64,000 nt of DNA from Paenibacillus hemerocallicola. Lineage in GTDB: Bacteria; Bacillota; Bacilli; Paenibacillales; NBRC-103111. Shown here one piece after another: positions 6,509 through 18,528 of this stretch. Position 1 is the stretch's first letter. Each line of letters opens with the position of its first letter. Location: assembly GCF_006265175.1 (NCBI RefSeq), contig NZ_VDCQ01000060.1, positions 1 to 64,000 on the forward strand, read 5' to 3'. A program made the translations under genes and the position numbers. Under the pieces are notes generated by a model. The model searched no databases. It worked only from the letters and a program-made list of their open reading frames with translations, and was not told the DNA's origin.

Positions 6509-9268
6509 TCAAGATACGGACAAGGTTCCGTTCCAATCTTCGGTCGTGCCGTTCTGGAAATATTCGTCGCATAAATAGAAGTAAAGCTGCGCCGCCTTAT
6601 CTTGGCGATTCTGCTTGATGACCATCAAGAACGCTTCGCGGGCGTCGTAGAAACGACCGACCTGGTAATACGTGACAGCTTCCTCGAAACGCGCTTTCGT
6701 CCGCTCCTTCAGCGCCCGGACCGTATCGGGATCGCCTTGATACACGTCATACAAATGGAGCGGCTCCTTCATGCCGCCGACCTGAATCAAGCCCAGATTG
6801 CGGAATTGAAACTTGCCCGGGTCCCCGATCGCCTTCACGACGCTGTCCGTAATGAGAATGGAAGCGCCCAACGGTTCCGTCAGCCTTTCCAATATATTGG
6901 AGACGTTCACGTTGTCGGATATCACATTGCTTTCGAGACGCTGCTCTTCGCCGATAATGCCGAGCCTTAACGGGCCCTTGTGAAGTCCGATGCCGATATC
7001 GACGGAACGGTAGCCGGAATTGTCGCGATGCGAATTGTACAGCTCCAGTTCCTTTCTCATCTCCACGGAAGCGATCAACGCGTCGTCGGCGGAGCCGGGG
7101 AACAACGCCATGAAGCCTGCGCCCGAATATTTGTTGATCATGCCGCTATGATTGCGCACATAGGGTCCGAACCGTTTCAGGAACGAGTTGACGAAGTTGA
7201 AGTTCTCCTCCGGCGTCAGCCGCTTGGACATCGCGTAGAAGCCGCGTATATTGCATATCATCGTGCTCATGTTCTGCTCGACCTGATCGCCCAGCTCGAC
7301 GTCCAATATCGTGTCCTTGTTCAGGAAGCGCAAAAATTGCTGCGGTACGAACCGGTAATAGGCATGACTGAATGCCTCGACCTTCATAATATATTCCCGA
7401 ATCCGGGCGGCCATCGTATTGACGCTTTCACCAAGATCGGCGATTTCATCCCGGGAGCGGATCTTGACGACCGTTTCCCAGTTGCCTTTGGCAATATCTC
7501 CTACGCTTTTGCGAAGCTTGCGGAGCGAGGAAAGCTGGATGAATGTCATGAGCAGAAGCACGATCAGCAGCCCGCCGGATATGATTGCGATATTGTATAC
7601 GATCGATTGCATGACCCCGCGTCTATGCGCCAGCAAGGATTCCATGTTTTTGCTCGTCTCGAAAATGCCGACGATTTTGCCGGAGGAGTTCATGATCGGC
7701 GCGATCGCGTAATTCCAGCTCCCCGTGTCGTCGGTCCAGCCTCCGTTCACCACTTTTCCTTCGCGGACCACTTGCTTGTTCTCCTCGGTAAGCGGGAAAG
7801 GATTGAACATATGCATCTCGTCGTCATCTTCCAATATGCGATAAATAAGCCCGTTTTCCACTTTGTAGACCGCTTTGTAGAAGCCGCGGTTTTCGGAGTT
7901 GGCGCTGTTGTCGAATACCGCATTGATCTTCTTGCGGAACTCGTTGAACGTCTCTCCCCTGTATTCCGACGGGGAGGCGATTGCTTCCAGCTTGTCGCCG
8001 TCAATCAGATTTTGCCCGTTGGCGGCCAGCAGCGACAGCTCGCGGAACGTCTCCTGCTCCATTTTGGCGACAAAATTGTTGTACACGACCGTGGACAGCA
8101 AAATCATCGCTGCGGCAACCGCCGGAACAAATACGACAATCTGCTTGAATACTAGCGACGTTCGGCGTTTCAGCACATTGACGTATAATAATCGGCCGGC
8201 AAGCAGCAGCAGCAGAGCGCCCGAAGCCGCCGCCCCCCATACGAACCATCTCCAGGCAATATAACGGTTCGAATAGTTCGCATTTTCCAATGTCGGAGCG
8301 AATGTTCCGTCCATCAACCGACGGTTCAGCTGCGTATCGTCCACGATAATGATATCGCCGTCGGGACTTAGGCTGATATCGGTTTTCTCGTAAGGAATCG
8401 TAATGCCGCTCGCCTTCGCATTGCCCGCATGGACCAATTCCTCGACGATATATGGCTGCTTCGGATCGACCCGGCTGACCGCCTTCGAATTATAGTCGAT
8501 GAACACGAGGCTGCCGCCAGCATCCAATCTCAAGCTCTCCGGAAAGTTACGGCGCGTCCGGTCCAGCCCGGGAAGAGGATACGTCATGGACGATACTCCG
8601 TTCATGGCAACGCTGTATATTTCTCCGCTTCGCGTAGAGTAATAAATTTGTCCGGGGACATAGCCGTCAATCTCCGCCAAAAATTTGTTGGGGGGAAGCT
8701 CGAAGCTGAAAATGGGCTTGGGCTCCGTCTCTCCCGGTCCTAGGCGGTACTCGGTAACTTTCGTCATCTCGTCGTTGAAGAAATGCAAGCTTCCTTCTTT
8801 CAGCTGCGGGCTCTTCAAGCTCCCGATCCGGTACCACCTGTTTTTGGAATCGTTGTAATCCTGGGCAAAAATGATTCGGTCGAACGTCCCGTCCGGATTG
8901 TAGCGGGCAATCTGCTCCGATTTGACTGTCAGTCCGTAAGGATCGAGCAGCGTCCGTACCGTATAGAGACGGTTTTCGTTATCGACGGCCATGTCGTTGA
9001 ACCGGAATTGTTCCCCGTTTTTTCCGATCTCGCTATGGATCGAGTACAGAAGCGTCCCGGTTCCGTTCAGCTTAAGAATCGTCTTCTTGGCGTTATCGAT
9101 CAAATAAAGGTTGTCGTTTTTGTCGGCGATCGCTTTCGACAGACTGACAAATGGAAGTTCGCGATTCAGCGGGTTTTGCGCAAGCAAGCGCCTTTCTTGG
9201 AACACGAATGTCCCGGCTACGGCGGCGAGCAGCAGCACGAGCAGCAAGGCCGCTACGGACTTCTTCAT
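6509..9268 (-). CDS. Membrane sensor with degenerate class III cyclase domain (propeller-Cache-HAMP-pseudocyclase)
   Basis: 919 aa. Order: membrane segment (about 4-22), extracellular NHL/propeller-like region (about 30-320), membrane segments near 330-355 and 375-395, a Cache-like extracytoplasmic sensor (about 400-575), a membrane segment (about 580-602), HAMP (about 603-655), a class III cyclase fold (about 660-840), and a short TPR-like helical tail (ARFEEAVTYYQVGRFYDARE). The cyclase fold lacks key residues: the first metal Asp is Asn (ICNIRGF, about 670), the second is Ala (KYSGAGFMALF, about 715), and the transition-state Arg is Ile (VNVSNILERL, about 787). It is thus probably a signalling scaffold, not an active cyclase. 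It lies just upstream of a cNMP-domain protein that has also lost its key Arg. Confidence 0.85.
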   Translation of the reverse strand: MKKSVAALLLVLLLAAVAGTFVFQERRLLAQNPLNRELPFVSLSKAIADKNDNLYLIDNAKKTILKLNGTGTLLYSIHSEIGKNGEQFRFNDMAVDNENRLYTVRTLLDPYGLTVKSEQIARYNPDGTFDRIIFAQDYNDSKNRWYRIGSLKSPQLKEGSLHFFNDEMTKVTEYRLGPGETEPKPIFSFELPPNKFLAEIDGYVPGQIYYSTRSGEIYSVAMNGVSSMTYPLPGLDRTRRNFPESLRLDAGGSLVFIDYNSKAVSRVDPKQPYIVEELVHAGNAKASGITIPYEKTDISLSPDGDIIIVDDTQLNRRLMDGTFAPTLENANYSNRYIAWRWFVWGAAASGALLLLLAGRLLYVNVLKRRTSLVFKQIVVFVPAVAAAMILLSTVVYNNFVAKMEQETFRELSLLAANGQNLIDGDKLEAIASPSEYRGETFNEFRKKINAVFDNSANSENRGFYKAVYKVENGLIYRILEDDDEMHMFNPFPLTEENKQVVREGKVVNGGWTDDTGSWNYAIAPIMNSSGKIVGIFETSKNMESLLAHRRGVMQSIVYNIAIISGGLLIVLLLMTFIQLSSLRKLRKSVGDIAKGNWETVVKIRSRDEIADLGESVNTMAARIREYIMKVEAFSHAYYRFVPQQFLRFLNKDTILDVELGDQVEQNMSTMICNIRGFYAMSKRLTPEENFNFVNSFLKRFGPYVRNHSGMINKYSGAGFMALFPGSADDALIASVEMRKELELYNSHRDNSGYRSVDIGIGLHKGPLRLGIIGEEQRLESNVISDNVNVSNILERLTEPLGASILITDSVVKAIGDPGKFQFRNLGLIQVGGMKEPLHLYDVYQGDPDTVRALKERTKARFEEAVTYYQVGRFYDAREAFLMVIKQNRQDKAAQLYFYLCDEYFQNGTTEDWNGTLSVS

Positions 9269-9346
9269 GGGATGGAATCCTCTCGTTTGTAAACTGGATC
9301 CCCCGGAACCGCTTATGGAGCCGATCCCGGGAGAATGAATCTTTAC

Positions 9347-12964
<3,618 letters not shown>

Positions 12965-13119
12965 CTAAATCATTCGCTATGTATTCTTGTTTTAACGCCG
13001 TCCTATCGGCATCTTCTACCTTAGGACATATTGCTGACTGCCATTTTTTCTAGTACTATGAAACTAATTATACCATTTATCGAGTATAAATTGATAAACA
13101 AGATTGGAAGAATGTCGAA

Positions 13120-13506
13120 ATGGGAAATGTCGTTTGCGGCGGAGCCATGCTTCAATGCAGCTTCGGAGCCGCGCCAAGCTCGCTGATGGTGCTGCCGGCC
13201 AATCGGGTCATGACGTCGATGCCGATAGCCAACATTATGGATAACAAGCCCATGGTCAACATATTGCCCTTCGGCATGTGTCAATCGATGGCCAACCCTA
13301 CGGTAGCGGCCGCTACCGCCGCCGCTTTCGGAGCCTTGACCCCGATGCCTTGCGTGCCCGTAACGGCTGCCCCTTGGGCACCCGGCTCCCCGACGGTGCT
13401 CGTCGCCAACATGCCTGCACTGAACAATACGTCGAAATGCATGTGCAACTGGGGCGGCGTCATCCAGGTCGTTCAGCCCGGACAAATGACGATCCAAGTC
13501 CCCTGA
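13120..13506 (+). CDS. DUF4280 PAAR-like spike-tip protein
   Basis: 128 aa. Starts GNVVCGGAMLQCSFG and continues with repeated Cys, Pro and Gly positions (FGMCQSMANP, MPCVPVTAAPW, NTSKCMCNWGG), the pattern of DUF4280 proteins, which resemble PAAR tips. In contractile systems such proteins sharpen the spike and can carry cargo. The ribosome site GGAAGA lies 8 bases before the ATG. It is encoded on the plus strand, diverging from the TolC-like gene and 23 kb away from the gpV spike gene (36.6-37.3 kb), whose partner it probably is. No other PAAR-like gene is visible in the window, which strengthens this pairing. Confidence 0.85.
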   Translation: MGNVVCGGAMLQCSFGAAPSSLMVLPANRVMTSMPIANIMDNKPMVNILPFGMCQSMANPTVAAATAAAFGALTPMPCVPVTAAPWAPGSPTVLVANMPALNNTSKCMCNWGGVIQVVQPGQMTIQVP

Positions 13507-13764
13507 CACCTGCGCATCATTGATCGTCTTTATACATACTTATGAACCGTTGGCCCTAATACGACAGTTTATACCGGTTCGTTTTTTTCATTCCGGCATG
13601 ATTGCGTTCGCTAAAGCGATACAGCTGCGAAGCGATGCTTTGATAATGCGAACAACAGACATTCCGAACCAAGAAAGACAACTGTCCGGACACGGACGCA
13701 CTTTCATCGAAACATTTCGATCAGAAGCCTTATTTATTATTTTTTTGGCGAGGACGTGACAAGC
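13507..13764. other. Intergenic gap between the DUF4280 and MORN genes
   Basis: About 250 bases with no convincing gene. No clear terminator follows the DUF4280 stop, so the MORN gene may be read from the same transcript. The stretch is lower in GC just before the MORN gene (a run of A/T at 13,730-13,747). Confidence 0.4.
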
Positions 13765-15516
13765 TTGTCGTTCAACCCCGTGAAGACGCTGGAATCGGTA
13801 TTCAGGCCGATTTTCAATCCGATGGTGTTCAAAGTTCTAAAGCCTTTGCGGGAAGCCACCAAGCTCCCGGGCATCCTGATCAAGAAATTCCAGGCGCTTG
13901 TGAACAGCTTCGTGAACACGAAGGAAACCACGCTGAAAAACTACGTATCGATCGGCGCTTATTACGTATCGAAAAGGTTGCTTCTCGTCGTAGCCCTGGT
14001 CATCCTCCTCCTCGTCTATTTCATATTCATAAAGCCTCCCGCCTTCGTCAACAAATGGATCAACCGGGTTCCCGTCGTGGTGGAAAACACGCCGAAGGCG
14101 GTCTCTTTCTCGGGCGATGCCAAAATCGTAAGCACCGACAAAAAACAGTCCCGCTATGTCGGAGGATTGGCCGACGGCCTCTACATGGGCACGGGCAAGC
14201 TGTACAACGAAACCGGCACGCTCGTATACGAGGGCGAATTCGACAAAGGGATGAAAGCAGGTGCCGGCTCCTTGTACGACGACAGCGGCAAGCTTGTGTA
14301 CAAAGGCCAATTCACCGCTGATCAGTATAACGGCGAAGGGACGCTGTTCCAGAAGGACCGTAAAATCCGGTTCACCGGACAATTCCAGAACGGCAAATTC
14401 GGCGGACCGGGCAAGCTGTACAACGACAATGGAGCGCTCATCTATGAAGGCGCTTTTCTCGAAGGCATGTACCATGGCGCGGGCAAGCTGTTCGGCCAAA
14501 ACGGTCAAATCGTCTATGAAGGCGACTTCGCCGCCAATGAATATAACGGTGCGGGCAAAAAGTACGACGATCAGGGAAAGCTTCAATATGAAGGGGCGTT
14601 CAAGGCCGGCCGCTACGCCGGCGACGGGACGGAATATTATCCGAACGGCTTCGTGAAATACAAAGGCGCATTCGTTGCAGGCGGCTACGGCGGTGGTGTC
14701 GGGGAATTAAATGACGACAAAGGCATGCTTCGCTTCAAGGGCTCGTTCCAGAACGGCGTCATGACAGGCCTGGGCGAAGCATTCGACGAGACGGGGAAGC
14801 TCGTATATAAGGGCGATTTTGCAGGAGGCCTATATGACGGCATAGGTACCCTTTACGACAAAGACGGCGGGATTGTGCTGAAATCGTTTTTCGAGAAGGG
14901 CCGGATCGGTTTGCAAAAGTTTATCGGCCTTCCGAGCAAAAAGCTCGAGGACTTGCTTGGCAAGCCCGCCGAGATCACGCTGCTGGATCAACCCCAGCCG
15001 CTCGGCGCGGAAATCACGGACACGACGGAGTCGTCGACTGCAACGGGAGCGGGTGCGGGTGCAGGGGGCGCCACGAATGCAGGCGGACCGAGCAACGGTG
15101 CGGCAGCCGGAACCGGTTCCGGCGCTTCCGCTACAGCTTCAGGCACGGTTTCCGATACAGCTTCCTCCGTTTCGGCAGCCTCAGGCATGAAGTTCCAGAT
15201 GATCTACTCGGACCTTCAATATTCGTTTTTGGTGGAACCGTCCAAGTCGAATCCGAAGGAAGCGGTCGTGACCGAGCTCACCATTTGGGGCAGCAAGCCG
15301 CTTTCCGTACTGCAGCCCGCCATCGAAACGTTCAAGGACACGGAGAAGACGAATGCCGAGGGCTTTACCGTACTGGAGCTTCAAGCTCCGTTCCCCGGAG
15401 GTTTGAGGATCAACCGGTATTACCGGGACGATAATCTGTATTCGCTCACTTTTTTCGCCGGCGAGAAAGCGGCGCACGAGCTTGAGATCATCGCGATCGA
15501 ACGGATCAAGCCGTAG
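13765..15516 (+). CDS. Membrane-anchored MORN-repeat protein
   Basis: 583 aa from a TTG at 13765, 10 bases after GCGAGGA; a GTG at 13756 would add three residues but is too near the site. One membrane segment (about residues 72-92, LLLVVALVILLLVYFIFI) follows a basic N-terminal part. Residues about 125-375 hold roughly ten MORN-like repeats of 23 residues (pattern GxGxLYdxxGxLvYeGxF). A Gly/Ala/Thr/Ser-rich linker (about 415-465) leads to a folded C-terminal domain (about 470-583) of unknown kind. MORN arrays commonly bind membranes or proteins. It follows the DUF4280 gene on the plus strand. A second MORN protein is encoded convergently at 16244-17818. Confidence 0.8.
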   Translation: MSFNPVKTLESVFRPIFNPMVFKVLKPLREATKLPGILIKKFQALVNSFVNTKETTLKNYVSIGAYYVSKRLLLVVALVILLLVYFIFIKPPAFVNKWINRVPVVVENTPKAVSFSGDAKIVSTDKKQSRYVGGLADGLYMGTGKLYNETGTLVYEGEFDKGMKAGAGSLYDDSGKLVYKGQFTADQYNGEGTLFQKDRKIRFTGQFQNGKFGGPGKLYNDNGALIYEGAFLEGMYHGAGKLFGQNGQIVYEGDFAANEYNGAGKKYDDQGKLQYEGAFKAGRYAGDGTEYYPNGFVKYKGAFVAGGYGGGVGELNDDKGMLRFKGSFQNGVMTGLGEAFDETGKLVYKGDFAGGLYDGIGTLYDKDGGIVLKSFFEKGRIGLQKFIGLPSKKLEDLLGKPAEITLLDQPQPLGAEITDTTESSTATGAGAGAGGATNAGGPSNGAAAGTGSGASATASGTVSDTASSVSAASGMKFQMIYSDLQYSFLVEPSKSNPKEAVVTELTIWGSKPLSVLQPAIETFKDTEKTNAEGFTVLELQAPFPGGLRINRYYRDDNLYSLTFFAGEKAAHELEIIAIERIKP

Positions 15517-15545
15517 TGCCGCTATAGTCGGGTTTCGCAAAAGGG

Positions 15546-15589
15546 AAGACCTCCTCCCCCACCTTACGGTGGAGGTTGAGGTCTTTTTT
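15546..15589 (+). terminator. Rho-independent terminator after the plus-strand MORN gene
   Basis: GACCTC (15548-15553) pairs with GAGGTC (15578-15583) and the inner CACC/GGTG closes a TTAC loop; a run of T (15583-15588) follows. It lies about 30 bases after the MORN stop codon. Confidence 0.85.
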
Positions 15590-15715
15590 GCGCATGCATA
15601 TCCAGGATGCTCTTGTCTCAAGAACGCTTAGGAACAGCTCCTGTTCCCGATCGCATAAGCGGCATCCAACGCGGGGCCTCTTGCCGAGGCATGTGCCACC
15701 TATTGCCGTAAATTA

Positions 15716-15847
15716 AGGAACTGGATTCCGTTATTGTCCCGAATTCCATGACACCCTTGAAAATAAAGGAACCGGCTTCCGTTAATTGGGTTTTTCGGAG
15801 TAAAAATGGTCGAAAACAGCGGGATAACGGAATATTTTTCCGTTATC
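15716..15847. repeat. Intergenic TTCCGTTA repeats and inverted repeat
   Basis: GGAACTGGATTCCGTTATTG (15717-15736) and the closely matching GGAACCGGCTTCCGTTAATT (15768-15787) are followed by an inverted repeat, GATAACGGAA (15823-15832) and TTCCGTTATC (15838-15847), with a TATTT loop. The shared TTCCGTTA core suggests one dispersed element family; GTCCGTTA variants also occur near 18,255 and 18,297. Confidence 0.7.
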
Positions 15848-15986
15848 TTGCGATCGACATCGGGACTCGGGTCAATAGCATACTCCAGTTCCGCTAATGG
15901 ATGGATTCGCGGCCTCGCTGGTATCGGCTAGGCAGCTTGCGTTCACCGATCATGCGTTATATGCACCCCTCTCGCGAATTATGCTA

Positions 15987-16103
15987 TGGGTAGTTTTTCT
16001 TCATGCTTTGGTAAGTTTTCTTCATGCTTTGGTCGTTTTTCTTCATGCTTTGGTAGTTTTGCTTCATGCTTTGGTAGTTTTGCTTCATGCTTTGGTAGGT
16101 TGA
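15987..16103. repeat. Five tandem copies of a 21-bp repeat
   Basis: CTTCATGCTTTG starts at 15999, 16020, 16041, 16062 and 16083, an exact 21-base period; the spacer between copies is GTAGTTTTG with small changes. There are no spacers of unique sequence, so it is not a CRISPR array. Confidence 0.95.
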
Positions 16104-16243
16104 CACGCTAACTTCACTTGCGCACTGATGCTCCGATAATCAATCGCAATGAAGCGTTGGCGCTTTTTCGTACCGCACGCAGCTCCCGGCGCTCGGTGTG
16201 GCGTTGCATAACTTCCGTCGACCGTCCGTACGGGAGGGGCGGC

Positions 16244-17818
16244 TTATTTGCCTTCCGTATAGACGTCAAGCTTAACCGATTCGTCGACCATTTTGTAGCT
16301 GATGTCCGCTTCGGCGTATACGAGTCCTTGATACTTAACTTTCGCGTAGCAATGCTTGACGCCCAGAACATTCCCCCAGTTATCCTGAGCATAGCTGTTG
16401 ATTACTTGCTTCTTGGCACTGTCGGACAATTGCTGGAACTGAAGCAACGCCTCCTTCGTAGGCAGTTCCATAACCATAATCGCCTCGGACGAATCCAATC
16501 CATACGAATTCGGCATCAGGCCGTCTATCACTTGTTGGGTAAATTGCTTCTTCAGGGTCATCACTTTATAATGTTCGGCTTGTTCATCCGGTCTGGGCGA
16601 CTTGTAGGCTCCATTCTCGAAGTACCCGGCCGATACGACCTTTCCGGAAACGTCCGACAACGTTCCGATTCCCTCCGGTTTCCCGCCGTATACTTCTCCT
16701 TCGTACGTTTGGCCGTTGCTGTAATAAACGTTTCCCTTACCCGTCTGATTGTTGGATTTGAACTGTCCTTCGTATGCCAGACGCCCTGTGTTGTCATACA
16801 TTTTCCCTTGTCCGTGACGATTCGCGTCCCGTAGTTCTCCTTCGTACCACAATATCCCGGTATTGTCCGAGCGATATATTTTACCTTTCCCGGTTTGCTT
16901 GCCTTCGTAAAAATCGCCCTCGTAAATCATTTTGCCTTTGTTGTATAACTTGCCGACGCCATGCTGTACGCCTGCTTTAAAATCCCCTTCATAAAACAGC
17001 GTTTCGTCGGTATTGTAATATTTCCCTTTCCCTTCCCGCGAATCGTGCGCATATCCGCCTTCGTATTTCAGCTTGCCTGTTTTGTCGTAAAGCTTGCCGA
17101 TTCCTTCCCTGCTTCCTTCCTTAAAATCGCCCTCATAATACGAGCCGTCATCGAAAACGAGCTTCCCTTTCCCATTGGATAAATTATCCAAATAATGACC
17201 CTCATAGTAAGATTTCGGATTTTGCGGATCGTATTGCTTTCCGATTCCCTCCATCCTGTTCGCCTTAAAATCGCCTTCGTACCACAGTGTATTCCGGTAA
17301 TAGTACTTTCCTTTACCTTCTTTATTATCGCCCTTCATGTCTCCTTCGTACTTCAAATCGTTCGAGTACAGAATATCGATCAGATCGGATCTGAGAGTCG
17401 AGACGATCTTGACCGTCTTCGATGTGTCATCCCATCCGACTGTCCGACCTGTAGCTTCACCTACAAAACGCAGCGGAATGAACGTATGTCCGTTAATCAT
17501 TCGGGCCGCCTCGGGCATCATGATCGTCTCGCCGTTTACGATCGCTTGCTCTTGATCAATCGTCAGGGAAATCGACCATTTTTGTTTAGTGCCTGTAACT
17601 GCTCGCTTCTCTTCGTCCCAAGAAACTTGTATGCCGAATGTCTCGAATATCGGGCGAAACGGCACCATCGTAACGCCTTCGACATTGACGGGCTGTTCCG
17701 CAAATTGGACTTGGCGCTCATCGATGTACACTTTAATTACCGGCTCCTGAGCATACGCGAGGGGTGCAGCGACCAGCAGTACGACGAAAATGAAAATTGC
17801 GGCAATCGTTTTTTTCAA
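16244..17818 (-). CDS. Secreted stalk-domain + MORN-repeat protein
   Basis: 524 aa with a signal peptide (KKTIAAIFIFVVLLVAAPLAYA). A copper-amine-oxidase-N stalk domain spans about 28-145 (VPFRPIFETFGIQVSWDEEK and FIPLRFVGEATGRTVGWDD). Residues about 155-415 carry about eleven MORN repeats (YEGDFKANRMEGIGKQYD type). A C-terminal domain (about 425-524) has unknown function. The ribosome site GAGAGG lies just before the ATG. It is the exported counterpart of the membrane-anchored MORN protein encoded convergently at 13765-15516; the two may act on either side of the membrane, which is speculation. Confidence 0.8.
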   Translation of the reverse strand: MKKTIAAIFIFVVLLVAAPLAYAQEPVIKVYIDERQVQFAEQPVNVEGVTMVPFRPIFETFGIQVSWDEEKRAVTGTKQKWSISLTIDQEQAIVNGETIMMPEAARMINGHTFIPLRFVGEATGRTVGWDDTSKTVKIVSTLRSDLIDILYSNDLKYEGDMKGDNKEGKGKYYYRNTLWYEGDFKANRMEGIGKQYDPQNPKSYYEGHYLDNLSNGKGKLVFDDGSYYEGDFKEGSREGIGKLYDKTGKLKYEGGYAHDSREGKGKYYNTDETLFYEGDFKAGVQHGVGKLYNKGKMIYEGDFYEGKQTGKGKIYRSDNTGILWYEGELRDANRHGQGKMYDNTGRLAYEGQFKSNNQTGKGNVYYSNGQTYEGEVYGGKPEGIGTLSDVSGKVVSAGYFENGAYKSPRPDEQAEHYKVMTLKKQFTQQVIDGLMPNSYGLDSSEAIMVMELPTKEALLQFQQLSDSAKKQVINSYAQDNWGNVLGVKHCYAKVKYQGLVYAEADISYKMVDESVKLDVYTEGK

Positions 17819-18528
17819 TTGACCTCTCTCCTTGACATCGAATTGTACAAAATCCCGGCTTCATTTTCCATTATTCGACAACATTCCTCCCAATCCTTTG
17901 ACATGTCCTAAAAAAGTCATTTATTTCATCAAATTATGACTCCGCCTTATTTCCTATTTTTCTATATTGAAAGCTTATCTTCACGAAATAAGAATCATTT
18001 TCCGGGAAATAATTCGGCCTACTGCCCCTGTATTCTTTGCAGCCCGAGCAACTCCTCAGTGCTGACGCGATGAGCTTCTTTAACCAATCTGCATCATTTG
18101 CGAACACGCGTTCCCCATTTGATAAATCGTGTTCATCATTGACGCAATCCCGCCTAAAACCGCAAATTAGCGATATAACGGACAGCAGCCTCTGATAGGT
18201 GGGGAAAAGTAGATGGAAGAGCCTTGTGTCATGCTATCAGGTCTACGGTGTCCGTTAGTCTTCGAAGGTAGCCATTTTTTTCAAAAGTTTTATGGCGTCC
18301 GTTAATCCGAACGTCCGTTTCTCTCTACCTTAACAGTTACTAGGAGGCTCACTGATCGTGCGAAAGCCATATAAAAACAGGCTCCCAAGTCCAAAAAGCG
18401 CTGGCGCAACCAGCTCCAACGCTCGAAAACCGCCCAAAGACAAAAAATCATGCGGTATACCGCCGCCATGCAACTCCGCACCGTTTGCAGCTCCCGGCGC
18501 TTGATGCGAAAGCCATACTCAAAAATCA
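17819..18528. other. Intergenic region, about 710 bases, no supported gene
   Basis: The part next to the stalk/MORN gene (17,880-18,010) is AT-rich and probably holds its promoter. Further on are GTCCGTTA-type repeat fragments (18255, 18297) and a segment (18,355-18,530) resembling other intergenic sequence in the window: TGCGAAAGCCATA occurs at 18,361 and 18,498, and GCAGCTCCCGGCGCT occurs here and near 16,180. A 76-codon minus-strand frame (18302-18532) in it shows no known domain. Confidence 0.5.

Larger units (their letters stand above)
15630..16243. other. Repeat-bearing intergenic region between convergent MORN genes
   Basis: About 600 bases without a supported gene. It contains two copies of a GGAACyGGmTTCCGTTA element (15716-15736 and 15766-15787), a perfect 10-bp inverted repeat around a 5-base loop (15823-15847), and five 21-bp tandem repeats (15987-16103). 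A plus-strand frame across the 21-bp repeats exists only because 21 is a multiple of three. Confidence 0.6.

Noticed and set aside
15897-16103. 68-codon frame over the 21-bp repeats
   Set aside because: Explained by the 21-base period (7 codons); no ribosome site or conserved end.
15987-16103. Possible CRISPR array
   Set aside because: Repeats touch each other with no unique spacers, and no cas genes are near.
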